NCBI GenBank assembly: GCA_021773035.1
Contig: JAJFKU010000029.1
Span: 62,001 to 126,000 of the forward strand
Direction of reading: 5' to 3'
Length of the DNA: 64,000 nt
DNA from: Woeseiaceae bacterium
Lineage (GTDB): Bacteria > Pseudomonadota > Gammaproteobacteria > Steroidobacterales > Woeseiaceae
The notes under the pieces are model-generated. The model made no database searches. It saw nothing but the letters and a program-made list of their open reading frames with translations, and was not told the DNA's origin. Numbering within the stretch: position 1 is the stretch's first letter; each line of letters starts with the position of its first letter. Below are positions 52,562 through 61,824 of the stretch, piece by piece. Made by a program: the position numbers and the translations under genes.

Positions 52562-53764
52562 ATGCGCCCTGTCCGCTATTTTATCTTTTTCGCAACGTTG
52601 CTGGCCGTCACCGCCTGCAGCGAACAGTCGCTGCCCGAATTCGGCAATTCGGTGCCAATGTCTGTCCCCGCGAGGCAACCCGCGATCGGCCCGCGCCTCG
52701 CACAAGGCGATGGTGACACGACCATATTAAGCTGGATGGAAAAGAGCGACGAAACCCGGATGCTGCGTTTTTCACGCTACGACGACGGTTCGTGGTCAGC
52801 TCCGGTGAACGCTGTCGCCGACGAACAGATGTTCGTCAACTGGGCAGACCTGCCGGCCGTTACACCGATCGGCCCGGACACGCTGCTGGCGCACTGGCTC
52901 AGCTACACCGCCGATGCGCCCTACGCTTATCAGGTGCTGACGGCCCGCAGTGCGGATAGCGGTGTCTCCTGGGGCGAGCCCGTCAGCCCCCATACTGACG
53001 GCACGCCGACGGAGCACGGCTTTGTCTCGCTCTACCCGGACCCGCGCGGGACGGGTTTGATCTGGCTCGACGGCCGCAACACGCCTGACGCGGGCATGAC
53101 ACTGAGGGCTGCGCTTCTCAGCGGCGACAGCGGCTTTACCGACAAGTCTGAGCTCGATGACAGAGTCTGCGATTGCTGCCAGACAGGCGTTGCCGTCACG
53201 AGCAAGGGACCGGTTGCCGTCTATCGCAATCGAACGGATGAAGAGGTTCGGGACATCTACGTCTCGCGGTATCTCGACGGAAAGTGGCAGCCAGGAACCC
53301 CGATCGCGGATGACGGCTGGATTATTTCCGGTTGCCCGGTAAACGGTCCCGCGATAGCGGCTGCAGGCGACCTGCTCGCCGTGGCCTGGTTTACCGCGGC
53401 GAACGGCAAACCCATCGTCAAGGCGGCCGTCTCGACTAATGCCGGAAAGTCCTTCTCCGCGCCTGTCGAAATCTCCTCCAACAGCCCGCTCGGACATGTC
53501 GGGCTGGCCATTATCGATGAGCGTTCCTACGCCGTCAGCTGGCTTGAACCGGACCGTAGCGGCACCAACGCCATACTCCTTCGCAGCCTGACGGCTGATG
53601 GCCAGATAGGCGGCATCAACACCGTCGGGCGCACCGCCCTGAGCCGGGCCGTGCCGCAGATGCTCCGCGTTGGGGATAAACTCGTGTTTGCCTGGACTGA
53701 CGAAATGAATGACCTCAGCAAAGTTGCCTCGGTGAAGGTGCCGATCATCGGCTTTTACGACTAG
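52562..53764 (+). CDS. Lipoprotein with BNR/Asp-box-like repeats (sialidase-like propeller)
   Basis: 400 residues. Signal peptide with lipobox VTAC (Cys19). The body has repeated propeller strands with Asp-box-like segments (SADSGVSWGEPV, STNAGKSFSAPV) and a cysteine pair motif CDCC with a further Cys. Asp-box folds are found in sialidases and many non-enzymatic exported proteins; catalytic sialidase residues cannot be assigned. Convergent with the DUF5916 gene 6 bp away. Confidence 0.8.
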   Translation: MRPVRYFIFFATLLAVTACSEQSLPEFGNSVPMSVPARQPAIGPRLAQGDGDTTILSWMEKSDETRMLRFSRYDDGSWSAPVNAVADEQMFVNWADLPAVTPIGPDTLLAHWLSYTADAPYAYQVLTARSADSGVSWGEPVSPHTDGTPTEHGFVSLYPDPRGTGLIWLDGRNTPDAGMTLRAALLSGDSGFTDKSELDDRVCDCCQTGVAVTSKGPVAVYRNRTDEEVRDIYVSRYLDGKWQPGTPIADDGWIISGCPVNGPAIAAAGDLLAVAWFTAANGKPIVKAAVSTNAGKSFSAPVEISSNSPLGHVGLAIIDERSYAVSWLEPDRSGTNAILLRSLTADGQIGGINTVGRTALSRAVPQMLRVGDKLVFAWTDEMNDLSKVASVKVPIIGFYD

Positions 53765-53770
53765 ACCCGC

Positions 53771-55987
53771 TCAGAGCGTCCAGGCGTAACCGATCTTCAT
53801 AAACAGACGTCGATCCGCCGCGGTCAGCCCATCAAGGGTGTCGTCATCTTCATATTGATCCGAGTAGCCGAGAAAGAAGACCGTCTGCGGATTGAGTTTG
53901 TAGGAATACAGCAACTGCCGCCCGACATCTTTTGAGCGCGCATCGACTTCGTCAACGTAGACATCGGGATTTCGCTTGATATCACTACTCTGCACGACCA
54001 TGCGCAGGAACGCCCGGCGGCTGAACTGCCAGGTCAGCCGGGCGTCGAGAACGCCGGCATCGAAAATCTGCTCGCCCTGTTTCGTTTCCAGGCTCGAAAA
54101 GGCGCCTGACAGGCGCAGCAACAGATTGCGGCCGATATTCCAGTTTACGGACGGCTCGTAAAGCCGCTGCTTCGCCGCGCGCGTGTTCGCATAGTCGATT
54201 CTGTCGGCAACATGCGCATAGATTTGCATCGACAAGCCGCCACGAGGCTGGGCCTCGGTAAAGAAACCAATGCGCTTTCTGTTGAACAGCACGCCGTCGG
54301 CCAGCTCCGCGCCCTTGCTAAGGACGATCTGCGTCCAGGACTGCATCGGGCCGCCGACACCCAGCCGTACGGAGGTCTCGCGTTTCGCGAAGGTCCCGTC
54401 TTCGAGGTGATCCGTCTTGTACTGGCTGTGAAGGCGGACGCGTGTCCACCAGCGATCGTCGTCGCTGTACCAGGCTCGTGAAAGATCGACCTGCGCCTTG
54501 TTGATGCCGACCTGGCTCTCGAAACCCGAATCTGCCCGAAAACCGTCGCTGTATTCGGTGTAGCGAAGCCGCCCGAACCAGTCGCGTGGGTCCCACTCGT
54601 ATTCGGCCATGGTGGCGGTTCCGTCGAAAGCACCCAGTGGCTGCTCAAACTCGGCAGCGACATCGGCCGGGTACTCGGTGTCTGACCGCAGATGCTGAAA
54701 ACTAACCGCGTGCTGACCGCTGATGTTCCAGCGTGCATCGACGCCGCCCAGGCGATTGTGGTAACCGTCACCATCGCGGACCGTCAGCAACGCACCGGCC
54801 GACGACGCATTACCGAAGCCGCGACTGTAGCGCCCGACGAAGGCCGTATTGGTTTGCTCGAGCGTTGTCGAGTCGTCCTCGAATGCACCGGGAAACAGCA
54901 GATTGGTCACCTCGTCTTCCGCCGCAAACAGGCCGAAGGTATTGCGGCCGCGTTTACCCGTTAACTTGGCGCCAACGTCCGGGCTCGCGATGGTGCGCGT
55001 AAACACCGCCTGCAGCGGAGTGCTGAAATAGTCCGCACCTTCGAGGAAAAACGGCCGCTTTTCCGGAAAGAACAGCGCGAACTGGTTGTTCACATCGAGT
55101 TGGGCGGCATCGGACTCGACCTGCGAGAAATCGGGATTCACAGCCAGGTTCGCCGTCAGGTCGGGGGTGATGCCCCAGCGCAGGCTGACACCGAGGTCAG
55201 TGGAGTCCGCCGCTACCAGCGGGTCGACGCCCGGCTCTTCGGTGGTTTTCGCCTGAGAACTCGTCAGCGTCGGCACGACCTCCAGGTCTCTGCCCGGCTT
55301 CGCGTTCTTGAGACCGGTCAGCGTACCCAACTGGCAGAGATAACAGTTGATATCGCGATCCAGCACGTTGTTTGCGAAGCGGTAGCGTTTGCCGCGTGGA
55401 TAAGTTCGCTGCAGGTCGAACGCCCAGGTTTGCTTGCCATCGGCGACCGGAAAACGCAGCTGGTTCAGCGGAATCCTCATCTCGATGACGTAACCGGTCT
55501 CGTTGATCCGGCCGGCCGAATCCCAGATGGCATCCCAGGAGTCGTCCTCGTTTTCGTTCAGGTCGTCATTCGTCAGGTCCATCTGCACGCCCAGCGGGTT
55601 TGCGAAGAACTCGAAGGCGCGGTGACCGTCGTTGTAGGTGTCAATGATGATGCCCGCGAAGTCGTCGTCGTAGGCGGAATCGCGATCCCTGAGATAGGCC
55701 CTGATGGCGGATGGATCCGGATCGTACGCCTGAATACCTACGTAGAGATTCTCGCCGTCCTCTATCAGGTAGGCCGTCGTGCGGACCCTGGCGGGGATAT
55801 TCTCACCCGGGTCCGTTTCCACGTTCAGTGCGATCTGCCGGCCGTCGGCCCAGGCTACTTCGTCGAGAACCCCGTCTATGACGAAGCTGCCCTGCGTCCG
55901 TGGCAACTCGATGTTGGCCACTGCAGAAGCATGACAACAGACAGTCAACGCCAGAACTGACAAAAGTCGGAAAACCGGGTCGGGCAA
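53771..55987 (-). CDS. DUF5916 outer-membrane barrel with N-terminal CBM9-like domain
   Basis: The start is the TTG at 55987 with CAGGAG at 6 nt spacing, giving 738 residues whose signal peptide (VFRLLSVLALTVCCHASAVA) is then correctly terminal; an upstream ATG at 56068 would bury it. A CBM9-like domain (about 30-220: IDGVLDEVAWADGRQI, DDDFAGIIIDTYNDGHRAFEF) precedes a barrel with the DUF5916 hallmark FFPEKRPFFLEGADYF. It ends with an aromatic-rich strand. Such proteins often accompany TonB receptors and peptidases in polymer-degrading bacteria; function unsettled. Confidence 0.85.
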   Translation of the reverse strand: MPDPVFRLLSVLALTVCCHASAVANIELPRTQGSFVIDGVLDEVAWADGRQIALNVETDPGENIPARVRTTAYLIEDGENLYVGIQAYDPDPSAIRAYLRDRDSAYDDDFAGIIIDTYNDGHRAFEFFANPLGVQMDLTNDDLNENEDDSWDAIWDSAGRINETGYVIEMRIPLNQLRFPVADGKQTWAFDLQRTYPRGKRYRFANNVLDRDINCYLCQLGTLTGLKNAKPGRDLEVVPTLTSSQAKTTEEPGVDPLVAADSTDLGVSLRWGITPDLTANLAVNPDFSQVESDAAQLDVNNQFALFFPEKRPFFLEGADYFSTPLQAVFTRTIASPDVGAKLTGKRGRNTFGLFAAEDEVTNLLFPGAFEDDSTTLEQTNTAFVGRYSRGFGNASSAGALLTVRDGDGYHNRLGGVDARWNISGQHAVSFQHLRSDTEYPADVAAEFEQPLGAFDGTATMAEYEWDPRDWFGRLRYTEYSDGFRADSGFESQVGINKAQVDLSRAWYSDDDRWWTRVRLHSQYKTDHLEDGTFAKRETSVRLGVGGPMQSWTQIVLSKGAELADGVLFNRKRIGFFTEAQPRGGLSMQIYAHVADRIDYANTRAAKQRLYEPSVNWNIGRNLLLRLSGAFSSLETKQGEQIFDAGVLDARLTWQFSRRAFLRMVVQSSDIKRNPDVYVDEVDARSKDVGRQLLYSYKLNPQTVFFLGYSDQYEDDDTLDGLTAADRRLFMKIGYAWTL

Positions 55988-56113
55988 GTTCAGCTCCTGA
56001 ATGGCGTTATGTGGCGCTAGTCCGAGGCCGCCTATCATAGATGATTCCGGGGCTATCTGGAGCGCCAACCTACGACAAATACCTATTGCTCAGGATGCAG
56101 GCTGGCAACGACG

Positions 56114-57721
56114 ATGGTCCGTATGCCGCATACAAGCGATCTTCCCGCTGAGCTTATGCGCACGCACAGGTGTCTGTGCTTCGCGCGTGCATTCCCGCGA
56201 ACCCGTTCGGAGCGCGCTAACGCCCATCGCGAGCTTGCCGGCTTTGAAGACAGGATTAACGCGTTGACAAAATCCGGGCGCGAAGAACTCGCGGACAGCG
56301 GAATCGTCGCCACGAAGCTGCACTACCGGTTTTCTTTTGACGTCGCGCGATGGTTGTCAAAATCATCACCCGGGGCGGTTTCCATCGACTGGCCGGAAGT
56401 CACCGGCGGCGATTCGCTCGACGACCTGCTCCGCGCAGTGCTGCAACCCTCGGAAGATGAGTACTTCGACAGCGGTTACGCCAGTAGTAAGGACTGGATT
56501 ACGCTCGCCTCGGCCGGCTTTGACGGTACCGATTTCGACTGGCTAATGGCACAGCTCGACGAAACCGGGTACGAGAGTATGTGGCGACAGCTTTACGATG
56601 CGGCAAACCTGCCGCTGGTCTGGAACCTGTCGGGCTGTCGCTACTCCAAGTCCGGCAACATCCTCGCCCGGGTGCCTGTCGAGACCCGACATGAAGGCAT
56701 GCACGGTCGCCCCCGCAACGTGAAACAGGCGATTCAACGGCCCGTCGAATCGATCGCAAGGGTTTCGAAGCGCCGCGGTGCAGCGCTTATCGATATGGCG
56801 ATGGCGTCGCTTGCCGTCCGGCATCGCGAGACCTATCACTTCAATTTTGCTAATCCGGATGAAGTCTATCTGGCAAACGTCGGCGACGGCGTTTCCGTCG
56901 CCGTGTTCGGGCTGTTGCACAAGCACCGCTTTCCCCTCGAATGCACGATGGGCTATCTCGTCCTCGTCAACGGCGTGCCTGTAGGCTACGGCGGAGCCAG
57001 CCTGTTGTTCCGGCAGGTAAACACCGGCATCAACATCTTTGATGAGTACCGGAAAAGCGAGGCTGCGTATTTATGGGTGCAGGTCATGCGGGTTTATCAC
57101 TCGCTGGTTGGCTGCACCCGCTTCATCGCGAATGCGTATCAGATCGGTGACGGCAATGACGAGGCTCTTAAAAGCGGCGCCTTCTGGTTTTACTATCGCC
57201 TGGGGTATCGACCCATCGAGGCGGAGGCACGACGGTTAGCGATTAAGGAACAAGCTAAACGACGTCGCAATCGGGCTTATCGGTGCAGCCTCAAAACTCT
57301 GCGGCAGCTGGCGAGTTGCGATATGCATTTGACACTACCGGGTGCCCGCAAGCGTGAGTATTTTGACGAGGAGTGGCTGGCGACAAGTTCCATGCTTGCT
57401 ACCAGGGAACTGGCGAAAGTCGATGCTTGCACGCGACAACAGGCCGCAGAAAAACTGACGAATACCATCGCCCGCGAACTTCGTATCAACTCGCTTCGGG
57501 GTTGGAGCAAAGAAGAAAAACGGGCACTGAGTGCTATCGCGCCCTTCGTAGCGGCAGCCGATTCCGTTTCATGGGCGACCGCTGTCAAACACAGGATGCG
57601 CCAGACACTCAAAGCGAAGGGTGGCAAGCACGAGCTCCTGTATGCGCAACGGCTTCGTGAAAATGAGGCGTTTCTCGAATCCCTGCAGTCGGTCTGTAGG
57701 CAGGCAGATGACTCGTGCTAG
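56114..57721 (+). CDS. Conserved hypothetical protein with GNAT-like region
   Basis: 535 residues, soluble. The region about 275-360 reads MGYLVLVNGVPVGYGGASLL, VNTGINIFDEYRKSEAAYL and SGAFWFYYRLGYRP, reminiscent of the GNAT acetyltransferase fold (strand, loop, and the final YrklGYrP). The flanking helical parts are unfamiliar. No neighbouring operon partner. Start uncertain (ATG 56114 or 56123). Confidence 0.6.
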   Translation: MVRMPHTSDLPAELMRTHRCLCFARAFPRTRSERANAHRELAGFEDRINALTKSGREELADSGIVATKLHYRFSFDVARWLSKSSPGAVSIDWPEVTGGDSLDDLLRAVLQPSEDEYFDSGYASSKDWITLASAGFDGTDFDWLMAQLDETGYESMWRQLYDAANLPLVWNLSGCRYSKSGNILARVPVETRHEGMHGRPRNVKQAIQRPVESIARVSKRRGAALIDMAMASLAVRHRETYHFNFANPDEVYLANVGDGVSVAVFGLLHKHRFPLECTMGYLVLVNGVPVGYGGASLLFRQVNTGINIFDEYRKSEAAYLWVQVMRVYHSLVGCTRFIANAYQIGDGNDEALKSGAFWFYYRLGYRPIEAEARRLAIKEQAKRRRNRAYRCSLKTLRQLASCDMHLTLPGARKREYFDEEWLATSSMLATRELAKVDACTRQQAAEKLTNTIARELRINSLRGWSKEEKRALSAIAPFVAAADSVSWATAVKHRMRQTLKAKGGKHELLYAQRLRENEAFLESLQSVCRQADDSC

Positions 57722-57822
57722 GGCCTTTGGCTAACCGCTGCCTGACACGGGCAGGGGCAGCTCATTCCAATAGCGGTCATTCAGATCACACTAAATCCCG
57801 GAATTCGAAAGGCGGCTTACGG

Positions 57823-59053
57823 CTGCGGTTTCAACCGGTGGACGCAACACATTCATTAAACTTCTCGGCCGGTGAGTAGAATTGTAACGTTTCTCGCGGT
57901 CGTTCGTTAAGTTGTCTTGCGACAGCATTCAGTCGATTCTGATGAACGTCTGACAAGTCCATACCCTTTGGAAAATACTGTCGCAAAAGTCCATTCGTGT
58001 TTTCGTTTGAGCCACGCTGCCACGGTTGCTGTGGATCGCAGAAGTACACATCGATGTCGGTCGCCAGGCTGAAGCGTTTGTGGTCGGCCATCTCCTTACC
58101 GCGATCCCAGGTTAGTGACTTGTAGAGTTCTCTGGGCAGCTTGTGAGCCTGCTTGATCAACGCGTTGATGACCGTCTTCGTGTCTTTGCTCGGCACTCTG
58201 ACCAACATCACGTAACGGGTGTGTCGCTCGACCAAGGTCGCGATCTGACTGTTGTTGCTGCCGCAGATGAGATCACCTTCCCAGTGGCCCGGAACGGCAC
58301 GATCTTCCACTTCCGGCGGCCTCTCACTGATCGACACAGTGCCGGTAATGCGTCCATGGTTGCTCGTCTTCTGCGTATGATGGCGCGAGCGGCGCATCGC
58401 ACGGCTGCGTCTCAAGTACTTGATCAGCTCTTTCTTCAAGGCCCCGCGGGCCTGGATATACAGTGTTAAGTAGATGGTCTCGTGTGACACCTGGAAACTC
58501 TCATTATCCGGATAGCTGCGCTTCAGCCAACCTGCGATCTGACGTGGCGACCAGAGACCCATCAACTTCTCAGCCACAATGCGCGCCAGCGCAGGGTTGT
58601 GGGCCAGTTTACAGGTCTTTGGTCGCGGTGCTCGTTGCCAGGCCGCTTCGTCAGCCTTGTTGGCGCGATACCATCGCCGACCGCCGTTGCGATTAACCTC
58701 GCGACTGACTGTCGAGGCTGCCCGGCCAAGTTGTGATGCGATCGTTCGGATCGAGTGGCCGGCAACCAAACCTCGAGAAATCTCTTCGCGTTCGGCCGTT
58801 GTCAGTGCAAGACGCGAGCGACGCTTGGGTGCGGGACGAATGCCGCCAGTTCTCGACAGCATGCCTTGTACCGCTGAATGACTTCGTTCCAGGCTTCTGG
58901 CTATCGAGTTAAGGGACTCGCCAAGCTTCCAGCGATCAAAAACCTCTGTCATCTCGGTCTGCGTGAAATATCTTCTTGGTCTTTGCTTCATTATTAACAC
59001 CTCCCGCTCTATAGTTAGAGCTTAGGTGTTGCATTGACCGGTTGAAACCGCAG
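57823..59053. mobile_element. IS30-family insertion sequence
   Basis: 1,231 bp bounded by perfect 17-bp terminal inverted repeats (CTGCGGTTTCAACCGGT at 57823-57839; its complement at 59037-59053), with partial pairing continuing inward. One transposase gene fills it. I see no obvious 2-3 bp target duplication in the flanks. Confidence 0.85.
57831..59000 (-). CDS. IS30-family transposase
   Basis: 389 residues, full length. An N-terminal helix-turn-helix (SLNSIARSLERSHSAVQGML) and a second one (RTIASQLGRAASTVSREVNRNG) precede the DDE domain with HWEGDLICG, LTWDRGKEMADH and GSNENTNGLLRQYFPKGMDL. All three acidic positions are present, so it is likely active. Confidence 0.95.
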   Translation of the reverse strand: MLIMKQRPRRYFTQTEMTEVFDRWKLGESLNSIARSLERSHSAVQGMLSRTGGIRPAPKRRSRLALTTAEREEISRGLVAGHSIRTIASQLGRAASTVSREVNRNGGRRWYRANKADEAAWQRAPRPKTCKLAHNPALARIVAEKLMGLWSPRQIAGWLKRSYPDNESFQVSHETIYLTLYIQARGALKKELIKYLRRSRAMRRSRHHTQKTSNHGRITGTVSISERPPEVEDRAVPGHWEGDLICGSNNSQIATLVERHTRYVMLVRVPSKDTKTVINALIKQAHKLPRELYKSLTWDRGKEMADHKRFSLATDIDVYFCDPQQPWQRGSNENTNGLLRQYFPKGMDLSDVHQNRLNAVARQLNERPRETLQFYSPAEKFNECVASTG

Positions 59054-59193
59054 TCAAGACTTGCCACTTGCCCTCCTCTACGCAACATCGTCTTAGCTTT
59101 TGCGGAAGAGTTGGGCGTTGCAGCCTAGCCCTTTGGGCACGGAGGTTATTAGCGAGAAGCAATATTATCGATAGTTGAGCGTATTCTGGAGGG

Positions 59194-60003
59194 TAGTGAC
59201 AACTTAACGACACCTGAGCCACAATAGGTGAATGAAAAGATCCGCATCGATGTACAAACGGCACCGTTTTCCACCGGAGATCATTCAACACGTTGTACCC
59301 CAAGGGCAGGCTTCGCGCTTTGGCTTTATCACCGTTTCAACGTCAGCTCTCGCGATATCGAGGATCTTATGGCCGAGCGTGGTATCGCGGTCAGCTACGA
59401 GTCGATTCGACTGTGGTGTGTCAAATTCGTCCCTAAATACGCCAGGCGACTTAGGCGCCGGCATCAGGGTTATGGCGATACCTTTCACCTTGATGAGGTT
59501 TTCGTGAAGATCCAAGGAGTACGGCACTATCTTTGGCGGGCTGTCGACCAGGACGGCGAAGTGGTTGATGTGTTTCTACATCGCAGACGAGATGGCAAGG
59601 CCGCTAAGTGCTTCTTCAAGCGCCTGCTGCGAGCGAGTGGTAATGAACCGAGACGTATCGTCACCGACAAACTTCGAAGCTATGGTGTCGCTCACCGTGA
59701 ACTAATCCCGGATGCAATTCATGACACGTCACAGTATGCCAACAATCGAGCAGAACTATCTCATCAACCAACGCGGGTCAGAGAGCGAGGCATGAGGCGG
59801 TTTAAGTCCATTCGTCAGGCGCACCGGTTTCCGGACACTCACACTGCTGTCTACAACCTATTCAATCTGGGACGGCACTTGATGTCCGCCGAACACTACC
59901 GATTATTCAGGCAGCGTGCCTTTGTGTCTTGGAAATGTGCCACGGCGACATAATCGATGACTTCATGGAGTATCGCACGAGCTAGCAAGTTAATTTGTCA
60001 GTA
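59194..60003. mobile_element. IS6-family-like insertion sequence, disabled
   Basis: Ends resemble each other as inverted repeats: TAGTGACAACTTAAC at the left (59194-59208) and, read inward, TACTGACAAATTAAC at the right (59989-60003). The transposase gene inside carries a frame-breaking 23-nt insertion. Confidence 0.65.
59232..59953 (+). pseudogene. IS6-type transposase broken by a 23-nt insertion
   Basis: The expected start MKRSASMYKRHRFPPEIIQH is at 59232. After codons for HVV, 23 extra bases (59297-59319) shift the frame. Removing them joins HVV directly to WLYHRFNVSSRDIEDLMAERGI. The rest is intact IS6 transposase: DEVFVKIQG, LWRAVDQDGEVVDVFL, DRLRSYG-like DKLRSYG, and the C-terminal QAHRFPDTHTAVYNLFNLGRH. 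Confidence 0.8.
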
Positions 60004-60133
60004 CCTAGCGCAGCTATATTCTTGAACGCCTTGGTTGCGATGCAACAATCACAACACATGGGCAACGTGCGCTTAAGTATGGCGAATTCGCTCAACCAAC
60101 GTAGAAATTCTCAGAGCCAACGGAGACTTGACG

Positions 60134-60943
60134 ATGAGAGATACTGATACAAGATTATTGTACGCGCTGCGCTCGATTTTTCGACCGCTTGCTAACATTC
60201 TCTTGAAAAATCGAATCGGTATCGCACCGATTATCGAACAATTGAAACTGGCATTTGTCGAAGCCGCGCGGGCTAATCACGGAAAGTCAGGGAAACCCGC
60301 GACCATCAATAGAATCGCCCAGCTCACCGGAATGAGCCGGCAGCATGTATCTCAAATTCTTGAGCAAGCTAAAAGGAGTCCAATGGTCGAATCGATGCCA
60401 CTTCCACTCGAGGCTGGGGTGTTGGGTACCTGGTTCGGCAATGACAAATACCTCGATGATGTTGGGCTACCCAAAGCGCTTCCTCTCGGTCCAGGTCCAG
60501 GGACATTTCGGTCGCTCGTAGAGGAGTGCGCCGACGCCGAAGAAGCGCAAAATACAGTTGATAGCTTGCTTAAGTCTTCGGCAGTCGAGGTTCGTCCAGA
60601 CGGCAAAATTATGATGACCAATCGAGCTTTTCCAATATGTGATGATTTGCCTCGGATTCTCGCGGTTTGGCTGTCGCCTCTGTGCAGCACGATCAATAAA
60701 AACTGGGGTCATCGTGTAGATGAAGGACTAACATTACGCGTCGCTCATACAAGGCGGCTTGATTCGCGGAAAATTGCTGTGGTTCGACGTATCTCAAGAG
60801 AACGGATATCGCACTTCGTGGAAGAAATCGACGACGTGTTGTGTAGCTATGAGGTCGATAACCAAGAGCCAATCCTCGATACTGACGGCAACGAGTTATC
60901 TCGAGTTGGCGTTGGAGTCTACTACTTTGAGATGGAGAAATAG
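60134..60943 (+). CDS. DUF6502 family protein
   Basis: 269 residues from the ATG at 60134 (GGAG 9 nt upstream). The N-terminal RPLANILLKNRIGIAPIIEQLKLAFVEAA followed by a helix-turn-helix (TINRIAQLTGMSRQHVSQILE) is the DUF6502 pattern, a family of putative regulators abundant in marine Gammaproteobacteria. It lies between the IS6 copy and a MITE with matching ends, so it may have been carried by them. Confidence 0.75.
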   Translation: MRDTDTRLLYALRSIFRPLANILLKNRIGIAPIIEQLKLAFVEAARANHGKSGKPATINRIAQLTGMSRQHVSQILEQAKRSPMVESMPLPLEAGVLGTWFGNDKYLDDVGLPKALPLGPGPGTFRSLVEECADAEEAQNTVDSLLKSSAVEVRPDGKIMMTNRAFPICDDLPRILAVWLSPLCSTINKNWGHRVDEGLTLRVAHTRRLDSRKIAVVRRISRERISHFVEEIDDVLCSYEVDNQEPILDTDGNELSRVGVGVYYFEMEK

Positions 60944-60955
60944 CGCGCCCACAAG

Positions 60956-61113
60956 GTACTGACAAGTTAACTCGCAGGCTTGGACAGGTGCTATCCAGTG
61001 GCACGCATGTCGCCTCTTATGTCGCCGACAGCGCCCACTCCGACACTGCTTTGAGTTTGTCCGCTGCACTAAATACCCACTTATCGGTGCGAAGAAAGTT
61101 AACTTGTCAGTAC
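60956..61113. mobile_element. MITE-like element with IS6-type termini
   Basis: 158 bp flanked by perfect 17-bp inverted repeats GTACTGACAAGTTAACT (60956-60972) and its complement (61097-61113), no coding capacity. The termini match those of the IS6 copy at 59194-60003, which suggests mobilisation in trans. Confidence 0.7.
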
Positions 61114-61824
61114 GCCGGCTGCTGATCGAGCCCAATCGAACGACTCACCCCCCTATTCTTGCGCGACTGGTTAAAGAGCGATTTTGGCCGATCAAATGCA
61201 TTGAGCCCTTGGTGCAAAAAACACTGCAATCAAGATTGCAGCTTTTTCGTATTAAGGTTCAGATCGGTGGTTTGCTTGTGAGGCAGTTTATGACACGACA
61301 TTGGTCGTCATAGGCGGATCAAACTACCGAACAGACACATAGCCCGTTGAATAGAGAAGATTTCTGGGTTTTCGAGCCCTCGATGCCGGACAAGGTCGTT
61401 GGAGGAAATAGCAGCGTGAATGATTGTAACTCTGGTTGCAGCCTTCAACAGAGGGTGGATTGACACCTGACGATCTTTGATTTGATGATAGTCATTCAAG
61501 TCTATTTGAGAGTCTCAGAACAATGCAGTTAACCTTACGACTAACCGCTTTTTCTAGGCGGAGTAGGCTGCAGCCTATGATCTGTTCTATCAGGACCGAT
61601 ATTTGATATTGGTCAAACACTATCGATCTATACGACAACGCACTTTTGCGTCTTGGGAATGCATGGCTGCCGCATAAGTCGTACAAATGCGGAAAATTGT
61701 ATAAGACGAAAGATCAACTCGTCGGTACCGACCGAAAGTATGCGAGACCGTGACCATATTAGGCGGGATGCTTATAACGACTTTGAAGTTGGGAACCCAT
61801 TAACACAAGAGATGGAGCGTACCT
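61114..61824. other. Gene-poor stretch with IS6 transposase relic
   Basis: No intact gene. At 61618-61677 the plus strand reads HYRSIRQRTFASWECMAAA then stop, homologous to the IS6 transposase C-terminus (HYRLFRQRAFVSWKCATAT), so a second, largely deleted IS6 copy lay here. The RHS promoter should be near 61690-61800. Confidence 0.6.
61224..61247 (+). terminator. Intrinsic terminator
   Basis: Stem CTGCAATC (61224-61231)/GATTGCAG (61234-61241), then C and five T. The loop is tight unless the last pair opens. Could end transcripts from the DUF6502 gene through the MITE. Confidence 0.55.

Noticed and set aside
55100..55960. 286-codon frame antisense to the DUF5916 gene
   Set aside because: Mirrors the codon bias of the real gene; no recognisable domain.
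57814..59060. Target-site duplication for the IS30 element
   Set aside because: Flanking bases on the two sides do not match at 2 or 3 bp, so none is claimed.
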